A DNA stretch of 64,000 nt from Rhodomicrobium lacus (lineage in GTDB: Bacteria; Pseudomonadota; Alphaproteobacteria; Rhizobiales; Rhodomicrobiaceae). Each line of letters opens with the position of its first letter. Position 1 is the first letter of the stretch. The stretch lies in contig NZ_RZNF01000004.1 in assembly GCF_003992725.1 (NCBI RefSeq), positions 62,001 through 126,000 on the forward strand. The letters are read 5' to 3'. Positions 1 through 10,278 of this stretch are shown piece by piece. A program made the translations under genes and the position numbers. The notes below the pieces were generated by a model. The model was not told the DNA's origin and did no database searches. It saw only the letters and a list, made by a program, of their open reading frames with translations.

Positions 1-1
1 G

Positions 2-553
2 CCGCTTTGCCATGTCGCGTTCATCCACGACGGCAAACCCATCGTGACGCCGACGATGCAGTGGCGCGAAGGCGACCGCATCTACTGGCACGGAGCTGCC
101 GCGGGACGCGCGATGAAGGCGGCGACGGATGCGGAAGTCTGTCTTTGCGTCTCGATTCTCGACGGATTTGTCATGGCGCGCGCCGCTTTTAACTTCAATG
201 TCAATCATCGCTCCGTGATGGTGTTCGGAAAGGCGGAGAAGGTTACCGATCGCGCGGAAAAGGAGCGCCAGTTGAAGCGCATGGTCGACGGCTATGTCGC
301 GGGCCAGTGGGATCGCCTGCGCCCCGTCACCGAAGCCGAGATGAATGCAACGACGATCCTGTCGCTTTCGCTCGACGAGGCTTCCGCCAAAGTGCGGACC
401 GGTCATCCCGAAGACAACGATGCCGACTATGATTTTCCGGCATGGGCGGGGACGATTCCGATCCGTTTCGATGTCGGCGAGCCGATCCCGGACCCGCGCA
501 ACCTGCCGGGCGTCGAAATGCCCGCCGGTGTGAAGGACTTCAAGATCGGCTAG
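2..553 (+). CDS. Pyridoxamine 5'-phosphate oxidase-like FMN-binding protein (5' truncated)
   Basis: The reading frame is already open at the window edge, so the N-terminus is missing; 183 residues remain before the stop. The visible start reads CHVAFIHDGKPIVTP and is followed by a WHGAAAGR segment. This is the split-barrel pattern of the pyridoxamine-phosphate-oxidase-like / NimA-type flavin proteins (Pyridox_ox_2 group). Such proteins bind FMN, or sometimes haem, in the cytoplasm; the substrate cannot be told from sequence. The gene ends 80 bp before the amidotransferase start. The family assignment is fairly sure, the physiological role is unknown. Confidence 0.75.
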   Translation, partial: PLCHVAFIHDGKPIVTPTMQWREGDRIYWHGAAAGRAMKAATDAEVCLCVSILDGFVMARAAFNFNVNHRSVMVFGKAEKVTDRAEKERQLKRMVDGYVAGQWDRLRPVTEAEMNATTILSLSLDEASAKVRTGHPEDNDADYDFPAWAGTIPIRFDVGEPIPDPRNLPGVEMPAGVKDFKIG

Positions 554-633
554 AATCCATTATCTCTTCCCATGACTTTTCTCTTCGCGCGAACCGGAAA
601 CCCGCTTCGCGCGAAACCGCTTCGGGGGCTACC

Positions 634-1359
634 ATGCGCATTCTCGTTTTCCAGCATCTCGCGGTCGAACATCCGGGCGTCTTTCTCGATTTCTGGCTCG
701 ACGCGGGTCATGAGGTGCTGGCCGTAGAACTCGACGAGGGGGACGAGATCCCGGCCCTCGAAGAGTTCGACCTGCTCGTGGCCATGGGCGGCCCGATGGA
801 TGTCTGGCAGGAGGACGAATTGCCCTGGCTCGCAGACGAGAAACGCGCGATCCGTCGTTGGGTGGGCGAGCTTGGCCGCCCTTATCTCGGCATCTGCCTG
901 GGGCATCAGCTTCTGGCGGCGGCGCTCGGTGGCGAGGTCGGCCCGATGGACGCGCCCGAGGTCGGTTTCACACATGTCGACCTTACAGAGGCGGGCCTTG
1001 CCGACCCCATCTTCAAGGGCTTCCCGCCCCGCGCTGAAATCTTCCAGTGGCACGGCTCGGAAGTGAAGCGGCTGCCCGAAGGCGGCGTCGTGCTCGCGTC
1101 AAATGCGGCCTGCGCTACTCAGGCGATCCGCGTCGGCCGCCACGCCTACGGCTTCCAGTATCATGTCGAGATCACGCCCGACACGGTGCCGGAATGGCGC
1201 GACATCCCGGAATACGCCGCGAGCCTCGAAAAGGCACTCGGCAAGGAAGGGGCAGCGGCGCTGGAAGGCGAGACAGAAGCGCGGCTCCCCGCCTTCAACG
1301 AAGCCGCGCGTAAGCTCAACGACAATCTGATGGCCGTCATCTCACCTTCGAACGCGTGA
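634..1359 (+). CDS. Type 1 glutamine amidotransferase (GMP synthase-like GATase domain protein)
   Basis: The 241-residue protein is a stand-alone class I glutamine amidotransferase, which hydrolyses glutamine to deliver ammonia. The nucleophile elbow YLGICLGHQLLAA places the catalytic Cys at residue 88. The late motif FQYHVE supplies the His-Glu pair of the triad. An oxyanion-type MGGPMDVW motif lies near residue 51. An in-frame upstream extension exists, but the ATG at 634 begins with the expected strand MRILVFQHL, so it is chosen. No synthetase partner is adjacent, so the acceptor substrate is unknown. Family members act in folate, purine or gamma-glutamyl metabolism. Confidence 0.8.
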   Translation: MRILVFQHLAVEHPGVFLDFWLDAGHEVLAVELDEGDEIPALEEFDLLVAMGGPMDVWQEDELPWLADEKRAIRRWVGELGRPYLGICLGHQLLAAALGGEVGPMDAPEVGFTHVDLTEAGLADPIFKGFPPRAEIFQWHGSEVKRLPEGGVVLASNAACATQAIRVGRHAYGFQYHVEITPDTVPEWRDIPEYAASLEKALGKEGAAALEGETEARLPAFNEAARKLNDNLMAVISPSNA

Positions 1360-1431
1360 TCGGTCGCTTTTTCGACAAGCGCTGAAAACGCCGCGATGCA
1401 TGAATTAAGCTATTCCCTTATAGATACAGCT

Positions 1432-1447
1432 TGGCGTATAGTTTGCA
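1432..1447 (+). promoter_or_regulatory. Candidate sigma-54 (-24/-12) promoter for anfA
   Basis: The sequence TTGGCGTATAGTTTGC carries GG at 1433-1434 and GC at 1445-1446 with exactly 10 bases between them, the spacing needed by RpoN. It matches TGGCAC-N5-TTGC except in the less conserved CA after TGGC. It would leave a leader of about 215 bases before anfA. No upstream TGT-N10-ACA NifA box was seen. This is an inference from pattern only. Confidence 0.4.
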
Positions 1448-1612
1448 TGCCTGCGTCATTGAGCGCACCGCGTCTTCAACACGCGGCGACACATGGCTCA
1501 GTTCTACGGAATCGGCCGGCCCCCGGGAATGCCGCCTTGGCGGGTCGGCCGTGATCGCAGGTCTTGAGCGTGATCGCCATCGATGAATGCGGCCGCGCTC
1601 TGGTTTCTTGGT

Positions 1613-1660
1613 GGAGCATGACCGGTTGCGAAACCGGCGCCCCTTTTCGGACCGTGCTCC
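1613..1660. repeat. Palindromic intergenic repeat in the anfA leader
   Basis: The outer arms GGAGCATGACCGG and CGGACCGTGCTCC are imperfect reverse complements, and an inner GGTT-CGAAACC pair is present. The layout resembles the abundant GGAGCATG...CATGCTCC palindromic elements scattered between genes in Hyphomicrobiales. It ends 13 bases before the anfA start codon, so it could fold over the ribosome-binding region. The rest of 1360-1673 shows no gene. Confidence 0.5.
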
Positions 1661-1673
1661 AAGGGCAGGATAT

Positions 1674-3344
1674 ATGGACGACACTCTGGTTCTCGACCTC
1701 GACATGGGTTCGCCCGTCGACGACTTCACGCATTGCTTCACCGGGGAGTGCCGCGCGAACGTCCTGCCGATCCTCTACAGGCTGAACCGCGCGATTTCCT
1801 CCGCGCAGGACTTGAGCGAGCCGCTGCGCATCATCCTGGACGTCATGCGCGAGACGCTTCGCATGCATCGCGGCGCGATCACGCTGTACGACCGCCAGTC
1901 CGAAACGATCTTCATCCACGACAGCTTCGGCCTGACCGACGAACAGAAGCAGCGCGGCATCTACTCGCTCGGCGAAGGGATCACGGGCAAGGTTGTAGAA
2001 AGCGGCAAGCTCATCGTGGTGCCCCGCCTGCACGAAAGCACCGATTTCCTCGACCGTACGAAGGCCCATCAGGACAGAAAGCATCCGAAGGCGACATTCT
2101 TTTGCGTGCCGATCCTGCTCGGCCAGCGCGTCCTCGGCACCATCGGCGCGGAACGGGTCTATCTGAATCCGCACCTTTTCAAGCAGGACGCGGAATTTCT
2201 CGCCGCCATCGCGCTCATGATCGCGCCCGCCGTCGAACTTTACCTCATCGCGAACAACGAGAAGGTGCGGCTCGAAAACGAGAATCGCCGCCTCAAGAAC
2301 GCGCTGAAGGAACGCTACAAGCCGAAGAACATCATCGGCAATTCGAAGCCGATGATCGATGAGGTATACAACCTGATCGGCAAGGTCGCCTCGACGCGCG
2401 CAACGGTGCTGATCCTCGGCGAAAGCGGCGTCGGCAAGGAATTGGTGGCAAACGCCATCCACTACAACAGCGCCAGCGCCGACGGCCCGTTCGTGAAATT
2501 CAACTGTGCGGCAATTCCCGAAGCGCTCGCCGAAAGCGAGTTGTTCGGCCATGAGAAAGGCTCGTTCACCGGCGCGCTCCAGACCCACAAGGGAAGTTTC
2601 GAACAAGCGGACGGCGGCACGATCTTCCTCGACGAAGTGGGCGAACTGAGCCTCACCGTGCAGGCAAAGCTTCTGCGCGTGCTTCAGGATCGCACCGTCG
2701 AGCGCGTCGGCAGCGGCAAATCCATAAAGGTCGATCTGCGCATCATCGCCGCGACGAACCGCAATCTTCCCGAAATGGTGGAAAACGGACTGTTCCGCGA
2801 AGACCTGTTCTATCGCCTCAACGTGGTGCCGATCACAGTGCCGCCGCTGCGCGAGCGCGGGTCCGACGTAATCCTGCTCGCGGATTATTTCGTCGCGAAA
2901 TCCTGCGAGGCCAACGGGCGCAGCGTGAAGCGTATCTCGACGCCCGCGCTCAATATGCTGATGGCCTACCATTGGCCGGGAAATGTACGCGAACTGGAAA
3001 ATGTCATCGAGCGCGCGGTGATCCTGTCGGACGATGAAGTTATCCACGCCTACAATCTCCCGCCATCGCTGCAGACGCCCAAGGAAAGCGGCACGGGATT
3101 TGGTGTCGGGCTCGAAGAGAAGGTGCGCGCGGTCGAATATGAAATGATCGTCGAGGCGCTGAAGAACTCGAACGGCAACATCGGGACCGCCGCGCAGGAA
3201 CTTGGGCTCACGCGCCGCATGCTTGGCGTGCGGATGGAGAAATACGGCATCAATTACAAGAACTTCAGATCGGCCGGCTACAAGCCGAAAGACGGGGAAC
3301 CCGGCCGCCGGCAGCCAGAGAAAGTGAGCGCCGGCTATCGGTGA
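1674..3344 (+). CDS. anfA: AnfA, sigma-54-dependent activator of the iron-only nitrogenase
   Basis: This 556-residue NtrC/NifA-class activator has a GAF domain (about 45-190), a coiled linker (about 195-215), an AAA+ domain with Walker A GESGVGKE (249-256), and a C-terminal helix-turn-helix (about 520-548, [16 protein letters not shown]). The N-terminus carries Cys21 and Cys26, the pair known to matter for AnfA function in Azotobacter; this supports both the identity and the ATG at 1674, which follows AAGGGCAGG. The sigma-54 contact loop reads GSFTGA (296-301) instead of the usual GAFTGA. The gene lies directly upstream of the anf structural operon and its sigma-54 promoter, the expected target. 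In relatives expression is repressed by molybdenum and ammonium; no clear Mo-box was seen here. Confidence 0.93.
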   Translation: MDDTLVLDLDMGSPVDDFTHCFTGECRANVLPILYRLNRAISSAQDLSEPLRIILDVMRETLRMHRGAITLYDRQSETIFIHDSFGLTDEQKQRGIYSLGEGITGKVVESGKLIVVPRLHESTDFLDRTKAHQDRKHPKATFFCVPILLGQRVLGTIGAERVYLNPHLFKQDAEFLAAIALMIAPAVELYLIANNEKVRLENENRRLKNALKERYKPKNIIGNSKPMIDEVYNLIGKVASTRATVLILGESGVGKELVANAIHYNSASADGPFVKFNCAAIPEALAESELFGHEKGSFTGALQTHKGSFEQADGGTIFLDEVGELSLTVQAKLLRVLQDRTVERVGSGKSIKVDLRIIAATNRNLPEMVENGLFREDLFYRLNVVPITVPPLRERGSDVILLADYFVAKSCEANGRSVKRISTPALNMLMAYHWPGNVRELENVIERAVILSDDEVIHAYNLPPSLQTPKESGTGFGVGLEEKVRAVEYEMIVEALKNSNGNIGTAAQELGLTRRMLGVRMEKYGINYKNFRSAGYKPKDGEPGRRQPEKVSAGYR

Positions 3345-3368
3345 TGGCTCACGCGGCGCGCCGATGGG

Positions 3369-3500
3369 TCAAGCATAGGTTTCGATCAAATCGAAGATGA
3401 TAAGCGTCAAGACCATCCACGCGAATGCGCAAGCAACGGCGATCAGGCATTTCCTTCTGTTTTCTCGCCCGCAAGGCGTCAGGCAGCTCGACCGATACAT
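3369..3500 (-). CDS. Possible 43-residue single-pass membrane protein
   Basis: A short frame reads MYRSSCLTPC at the start and ends in a hydrophobic stretch, CLIAVACAFAWMVLTLIIF, followed by a short polar tail. That is a convincing transmembrane helix with positive residues (RENRRK) just before it. No strong Shine-Dalgarno precedes the ATG, and an in-frame extension to 3602 is also open. It lies antisense to nothing, in the anfA-anfH gap. No family is recognised, and it may not be a gene. Confidence 0.3.
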   Translation of the reverse strand: MYRSSCLTPCGRENRRKCLIAVACAFAWMVLTLIIFDLIETYA

Positions 3501-4174
3501 GTTCAAGTCGAAATCGAACCATCGACGCCCGCACACTAAGGGTGAATTCCATTTCGTTAAGTAATAAAGCGCCGCACTCCGATACGCGACGCTCCCAAAC
3601 AAATATATGTAACGAGTCCTAATACTACTCTTTCATCTTGCTACCTTCCCTTTCTCCACAGACACAGCCCCGCGAACACAAAAATCACGCGCATGGTCGT
3701 GATCCCATATCCGTTATCGCGCGTGCCGTCCTACATCGCCGCTGCCCGATCGATTGCTTTCCCTGCGTCTTCACGTCGGGAAGTTTCGATTTGGAAGAAC
3801 GCGCCTGCTCCCGTTCGTCTGCGGGATTGTGGGGGTCCAAGCGGGCAAGCGGTCAGCCGGGCTGCATGTTCCTCTTCGAATCTCTTTTGCAATCCCCACG
3901 AAACGGATTTCCCGACGGAAACCTGGCGCTTGCCCTCCCATGGCGCCGTTAACAGGAATTTACATTTTACGTATCGCTTCGAGAACGATTCTACCGGACG
4001 GGATTTCCACCGCCGCGACCCCACCATCGCGGCGACCACCACAGATTTACAAAGATGTGAAAACCGTTTTTATTTTTTCATTCCTGTCATTATTTCCCCC
4101 AGCAAAGGCCTGATAAATCAGGCTCACAATAAAAATTAGAGGAAGTCGAATTTTTTGCGCGATCTGGCGAGTAT
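3501..4174. other. Long AT-richer intergenic region upstream of anfH
   Basis: No convincing gene is seen between 3501 and the anfH promoter. The stretch is visibly richer in A and T than its surroundings, especially 4040-4165, as expected for an upstream activator region that must bend or melt. TAC-AAAGAT-GTG at 4048-4059 is one mismatch from the TAC-N6-GTA dyad I recall for AnfA sites in Rhodobacter. TAC-N7-GTA occurs at 3961-3973 with one base too many. Both are weak candidates. Confidence 0.4.
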
Positions 4175-4190
4175 TGGCACGCCGGTTGCT
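4175..4190 (+). promoter_or_regulatory. Sigma-54 promoter of the anfHDGK operon
   Basis: TGGCACG-CCGG-TTGCT matches the RpoN consensus TGGCACG-N4-TTGCW at every conserved base. GG is at 4176-4177 and GC at 4188-4189, with 10 bases between them. Transcription would start near 4200, about 55 bases before the anfH ATG. AnfA, encoded just upstream, is the expected activator. Confidence 0.93.
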
Positions 4191-4195
4191 CTTAA

Positions 4196-5083
<888 letters not shown>

Positions 5084-5090
5084 CGTCCGC

Positions 5091-6818
<1,728 letters not shown>

Positions 6819-6827
6819 AGAGAGACG

Positions 6828-7184
6828 ATGACTATGGACGATCTGACAAAAGACCGCATGGAGCAACTTCTCAACTACATCATGAAGAAGTGCCTCTGGC
6901 AGTTCAACTCCCGCGCATGGGACCGCCGCAAGCAGAACGCCGGTATTCTCGGTCAAACCGCACAGATTCTGTGCGGCGAGACGCCGGTGCACGAGACCGC
7001 CAACGACAAATGCTACTGGGTGGATGCCGTGCTGCTGGCCCGCGAATATCGCGCCCGCTTCCCGTGGATCAACGAGCTGTCGCACGACGAAATCAAGGCT
7101 CTCATCAAGGTTTTGCACGAGCGCCTGGACTTCCTCACCATCGATGGCTCGCTCAATACTGAACTCACCGTTCAGCACTACTAG
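6828..7184 (+). CDS. anfG: Fe-only nitrogenase delta chain
   Basis: The 118-residue delta subunit exists only in V- and Fe-nitrogenases, where it binds the alpha subunit and is needed for cofactor insertion and stability. The sequence contains CLWQFNSRAWDRRKQN and a central CYWVDAVLLA segment typical of AnfG. It sits between anfD and anfK in the usual order. Two in-frame ATG codons (6828 and 6834) are possible starts; 6828 gives the listed length. Confidence 0.94.
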   Translation: MTMDDLTKDRMEQLLNYIMKKCLWQFNSRAWDRRKQNAGILGQTAQILCGETPVHETANDKCYWVDAVLLAREYRARFPWINELSHDEIKALIKVLHERLDFLTIDGSLNTELTVQHY

Positions 7185-7201
7185 GAAAAGGACCCCAGAC
7201 A

Positions 7202-8590
7202 ATGACTTGCCATGTAGTGCCCAAGGAACGGGACGGCGTCATCAACCCGATCTTCACCTGCCAGCCGGCGGGCGCGCAGTTCGCGTCCATCGGCGTGAAG
7301 GAATGCATCGGGATCGTGCACGGCGGCCAGGGCTGCGTGATGTTCGTGCGCCTGCTGATCTCCCAGCATCTGAAGGAAAGCTTCGAAATCGCCTCGTCGT
7401 CGCTCCATGAAGACGGCGCGGTGTTCGGCGCGCTGAACCGCGTCGAGGAAGCCGTCGACGTGCTGCTGTCGCGCTATCCCGATGTCAAGGTGGTGCCGAT
7501 CATCACCACCTGCTCGACAGAGGTCATCGGCGACGACGTGGACGGCGTCATCACGAAGCTTGAGGAAGGGCTGCTCGCCGAGAAGTTCGCGGGCCGCGAG
7601 GTTCATCTGATCGCGATGCATCAGCCGAGCTTCGTCGGCTCCATGATCTCCGGTTACGACCTCGCCGTTCGCGACTTCGTCAAGAAGTTCGCGGAAAAGG
7701 ACGAGCCGACCGACAAGATCAACCTCATCACGGGCTGGGTGAACCCGGGCGACGTGAAGGAGCTGAAGCATCTCCTCAAGGAAATGGATGTCGAGGCGAA
7801 CATTCTCTTCGACATCGAAAGCTTCGACTCGCCGCTCCTTCCCTCGAAGGACAACAGGAACCACGGCAACACGACCATCGAAGACCTGCGCGCTACCGCG
7901 AACGCGAAGGCAACCTTCGCGCTGAACCGCTATGAAGGCGGCAAGGCGGCCGACTTCCTCAAGAAGAAGCACAAGGTTCCGGCCATCATCGGCCCGACGC
8001 CGATCGGCATCCGCAACACGGACACCTTCCTGAAGAAGCTGTCCGACGTGACCGGCAAGCCGATCCCGCAGAAGCTCGTGCACGAACGCGGCGTTGCGAT
8101 GGACGCGATCGCGGACGTGAGCCACATGTTCCTCGCGGAAAAGCGGGTCGCGATCTACGGCGCGCCGGATCTCGTGATCAGCCTCGCCGAGTTCTGCCTC
8201 GATCTCGAAATGCGCCCGAAGCTCCTACTGCTCGGCGACGACAACTCCAAATACGCCGAAGATCCGCGCATCAAGGCGCTTCAGGAGAACGTCGATCACG
8301 AGATGGAAATCGTGTTGAACGCCGACTTCTGGGAGCTTGAGGACCGCATCAAGAACAAGGGCCTCGAACTCGACCTCATCCTCGGTCACTCGAAGGGCCG
8401 CTTCATCTCCATCGACTACAACATCCCGATGTTGCGCGTCGGCTTCCCGACCTACGACCGCGCCGGCCTCTATCGCTATCCGGTTGTCGGTTACAACGGC
8501 GCGGCATGGCTTGCCGAGCAGATGGCCAACACGCTGTTCCAGGACATGGAGAACAAGAAGAACAAGGAGTGGGTGCTGAACGTCTGGTAG
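7202..8590 (+). CDS. anfK: Fe-only nitrogenase catalytic component, beta chain
   Basis: At 462 residues it has the short beta-chain form of alternative nitrogenases, lacking the N-terminal extension of NifK. It completes the P-cluster with Cys20 (TCQPAGAQ), Cys45 (GGQGC) and Cys104 (TTCSTEVIGDD). It forms the alpha2-beta2-gamma2 assembly with AnfD and AnfG and docks AnfH. AAAGGACC lies just before the ATG, 17 bases after the anfG stop, so it is co-transcribed with anfHDG. Confidence 0.96.
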   Translation: MTCHVVPKERDGVINPIFTCQPAGAQFASIGVKECIGIVHGGQGCVMFVRLLISQHLKESFEIASSSLHEDGAVFGALNRVEEAVDVLLSRYPDVKVVPIITTCSTEVIGDDVDGVITKLEEGLLAEKFAGREVHLIAMHQPSFVGSMISGYDLAVRDFVKKFAEKDEPTDKINLITGWVNPGDVKELKHLLKEMDVEANILFDIESFDSPLLPSKDNRNHGNTTIEDLRATANAKATFALNRYEGGKAADFLKKKHKVPAIIGPTPIGIRNTDTFLKKLSDVTGKPIPQKLVHERGVAMDAIADVSHMFLAEKRVAIYGAPDLVISLAEFCLDLEMRPKLLLLGDDNSKYAEDPRIKALQENVDHEMEIVLNADFWELEDRIKNKGLELDLILGHSKGRFISIDYNIPMLRVGFPTYDRAGLYRYPVVGYNGAAWLAEQMANTLFQDMENKKNKEWVLNVW

Positions 8591-8604
8591 CGCCGGGTTC
8601 CTCA

Positions 8605-8674
8605 CCCCCCGTTTCGTCTCCTTCCGAGGCGGGGGGCTCCAATGCCGCCGGGCTCCTGGCAGTGTCCGGCGGCG
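8605..8674 (+). promoter_or_regulatory. Two consecutive stem-loops between anfK and anfO
   Basis: CCCCCCG (8605-8611) pairs with CGGGGGG (8630-8636), and GCCGCCGG (8644-8651) pairs with CCGGCGGC (8666-8673). Neither is followed by a U-run. They probably stabilise the 3' end of the anfHDGK message or lower readthrough into anfO. Confidence 0.5.
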
Positions 8675-8720
8675 TTCTTCCGCCTTTCAATGAAGACAGC
8701 CGCAGCGAGCGAGGGGCCCC

Positions 8721-9482
8721 ATGAAGATTGCAGCCTATGTCAACGACGACGGCGAACTGACGAGCCTTTACAAAAAGGGCCGGTTCCGGCTCTACGATGG
8801 CGAAGCGAAGACATGGCGTCCCATCGGCGACATTTCCTTCGAGATGAGCGCGGACGCCTCGCTGCCCAATGTGCGCGCGACCATCGAAACCGCTGCCACA
8901 TCGCTCGGCGAATGCAAAATCATCCTTTCGAGCGAAGCGCGGGGCTTTTTCTATTCCTATTTCGCCGAGCTTGGCGTTTCGAGCTGGAAATCGAATGCGC
9001 CCGTGCTCGACGCACTGCCGACAGTCGAGAAGGGGGAGCGCGAGAAGGCCGAAGCCGCTGCCGCCGCTGGCTGTGAAAGCGCGCACGAAGGATGCAGTTC
9101 CGGCGGGTGCGGCTCGAAAGGGCGCAAGAAGCTGGTCCAGTTGCAACCCGTGAGCGCCGCCGAGCCCCTTATCCCCGCCGAAGACCTCGGTAACGGGCAT
9201 TATCGCTTCGACCTCGCCAACGAACTGAAGAAAAACCCGCTTCTCAACTCGCGTCAGGCACTGATCCCGATTCTGTCGCAAACGCCTTTCGAAACGCTCG
9301 AAATCATCTGCGATCACATCCCGCGCTGGTTCATGCAGCGCGTCGCGGAACTCGACCTCGACGCCGCGATCGTCACGCTCGAAGCGCCCGCACACGGCGT
9401 CAAAGCCACGGTCTCGCGAAAGCCCGGCTGCGAGACTTCGCTTCGCCGGGCGCCCGTCAGCCTATCCGGCGGATGCGCGTAA
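8721..9482 (+). CDS. anfO: Fe-only nitrogenase accessory protein AnfO
   Basis: The 253-residue product follows anfK, where AnfO lies in known anfHDGKO operons, and its start (MKIAAYVNDDGELTSLYKKG) matches that family. AnfO is needed for Fe-nitrogenase-dependent growth in Rhodobacter; its mechanism is not settled. Odd here is a Cys/Gly-rich hinge at about 113-130 with three Cys (GCES, EGCSSGGCGS), which splits the protein into an N-terminal part and a C-terminal part (GHYRFDLANELKKNP onward). The hinge could bind metal, but that is inference. GAGGGG precedes the ATG. Confidence 0.88.
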   Translation: MKIAAYVNDDGELTSLYKKGRFRLYDGEAKTWRPIGDISFEMSADASLPNVRATIETAATSLGECKIILSSEARGFFYSYFAELGVSSWKSNAPVLDALPTVEKGEREKAEAAAAAGCESAHEGCSSGGCGSKGRKKLVQLQPVSAAEPLIPAEDLGNGHYRFDLANELKKNPLLNSRQALIPILSQTPFETLEIICDHIPRWFMQRVAELDLDAAIVTLEAPAHGVKATVSRKPGCETSLRRAPVSLSGGCA

Positions 9483-9496
9483 AGGAGAGCCACCGC

Positions 9497-10090
9497 ATGA
9501 AATCGATAACCCTTCTTTCGGCACGGCCCTCATCCTCCAAGCCGGCAAAGCCTTCTGCGCGAAGTACGCCCGTGCTCGCCTTCATCTACGGCGCGGCCAT
9601 GAACCCCGCATGGCTCGCCGAACGGGGCATCCGCGCGGAGCCCGTCGCAATCGCGCGCCTGCCCGATCAGCGGCTTTCGTTCCACGGCTATAATCAGATG
9701 TGGGACGGAGCCGAAGAAGCCACGCTGCCCGCGCATGGAAAGGATGTCTGGGGCGTTGTCTACAAGGTGGCGGGGCTCGATGTCGACCGGCTCGACGCCG
9801 CTCAGGGCGTTCGCCTCAACGGCACCGGCACCTACTTCCACTATCCCGTCGAGGTCGTCGGCGCGGAGGGCACGGTTTATACCGCCGTCATGTACCGCAA
9901 GGCGGCGCTTCGCGACGAGCGACCGCCAAGCGCCGAATATCTCGCCTATATCGTGCAAGGCGCAAAGGCGCGCGACCTGCCCGCCGATTATATCGACGCG
10001 ATGAGCGCCATTGCTTCGGTGCCGGCCGCCTACCCCGTGCCGCTCAAGGCAAATTCCACCCCCCAGGCCGCCGAATCGGAGTGCTGCTGA
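9497..10090 (+). CDS. Gamma-glutamylcyclotransferase-like protein ending the anf operon
   Basis: The 197-residue product has the GGCT/AIG2 fold. YGAAMNP (31-37) replaces the YGSNL nucleotide-loop-like motif. DVWGVVYKV and a later PSAEYLAYIVQGAKARDLP stretch align closely with animal GGCT. In GGCT the catalytic Glu lies in LDEQEGV; here the motif is LDAAQGV with Gln103, so ordinary cyclotransferase activity is doubtful. The C-terminus ends in ESECC. The ATG at 9497 follows AAAGGAG; an earlier in-frame ATG at 9473 lies inside anfO. It occupies the place of anfR in anfHDGKOR operons, but I cannot confirm that it is AnfR. A role in cofactor or Fe-S handling is inferred from context only. Confidence 0.8.
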   Translation: MKSITLLSARPSSSKPAKPSARSTPVLAFIYGAAMNPAWLAERGIRAEPVAIARLPDQRLSFHGYNQMWDGAEEATLPAHGKDVWGVVYKVAGLDVDRLDAAQGVRLNGTGTYFHYPVEVVGAEGTVYTAVMYRKAALRDERPPSAEYLAYIVQGAKARDLPADYIDAMSAIASVPAAYPVPLKANSTPQAAESECC

Positions 10091-10100
10091 AAGGCGGCTC

Positions 10101-10261
10101 GTGGTCCGATCCGACATTTGCATCCGTTTGCAGCACGCTTGCGAGCAAATGTCGGAATCGAAAGGACCACTAGCAACATCATGATTCTAGTGGAGTTTTT
10201 GAATTTGACATTTGAGCGAGAGCTCGCAGCCACCGGGACTCAAATGTCAAATTCGCTCCAC
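10101..10261. repeat. Two adjacent palindromes sharing a GACATTTG core
   Basis: The first runs from GTGGTCC to GGACCAC (10101-10170) with inner arms CCGACATTTGC and GCAAATGTCGG. The second runs from GTGGAG to CTCCAC (10190-10261) with inner arms AATTTGACATTTGAG and CTCAAATGTCAAATT. A third, perfect 7-bp pair CCACTAG/CTAGTGG (10167-10173, 10187-10193) links them. The two look like diverged copies of one mobile palindromic repeat. They lie between convergent genes, so they may also stop transcription from both sides. Confidence 0.7.
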
Positions 10262-10278
10262 TAAGGCGGCAGAATGAG

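Noticed and set aside
1380-1450. Mo-box (ModE-type) upstream of anfA
   Set aside because: TTATAGATA and GCGTATAG look vaguely like half-sites, but no CGNTATATA-type inverted repeat with proper spacing is present.
1476-3047. Long antisense open frame (about 520 codons) opposite anfA
   Set aside because: It is the reverse-strand shadow of a high-GC gene, with Asp/Val/Arg-rich sequence and no recognisable motif.
3638-4139. Plus-strand frames of 100-150 codons in the anfH upstream region
   Set aside because: They overlap each other in all frames, lack ribosome sites and motifs, and cover the regulatory region.
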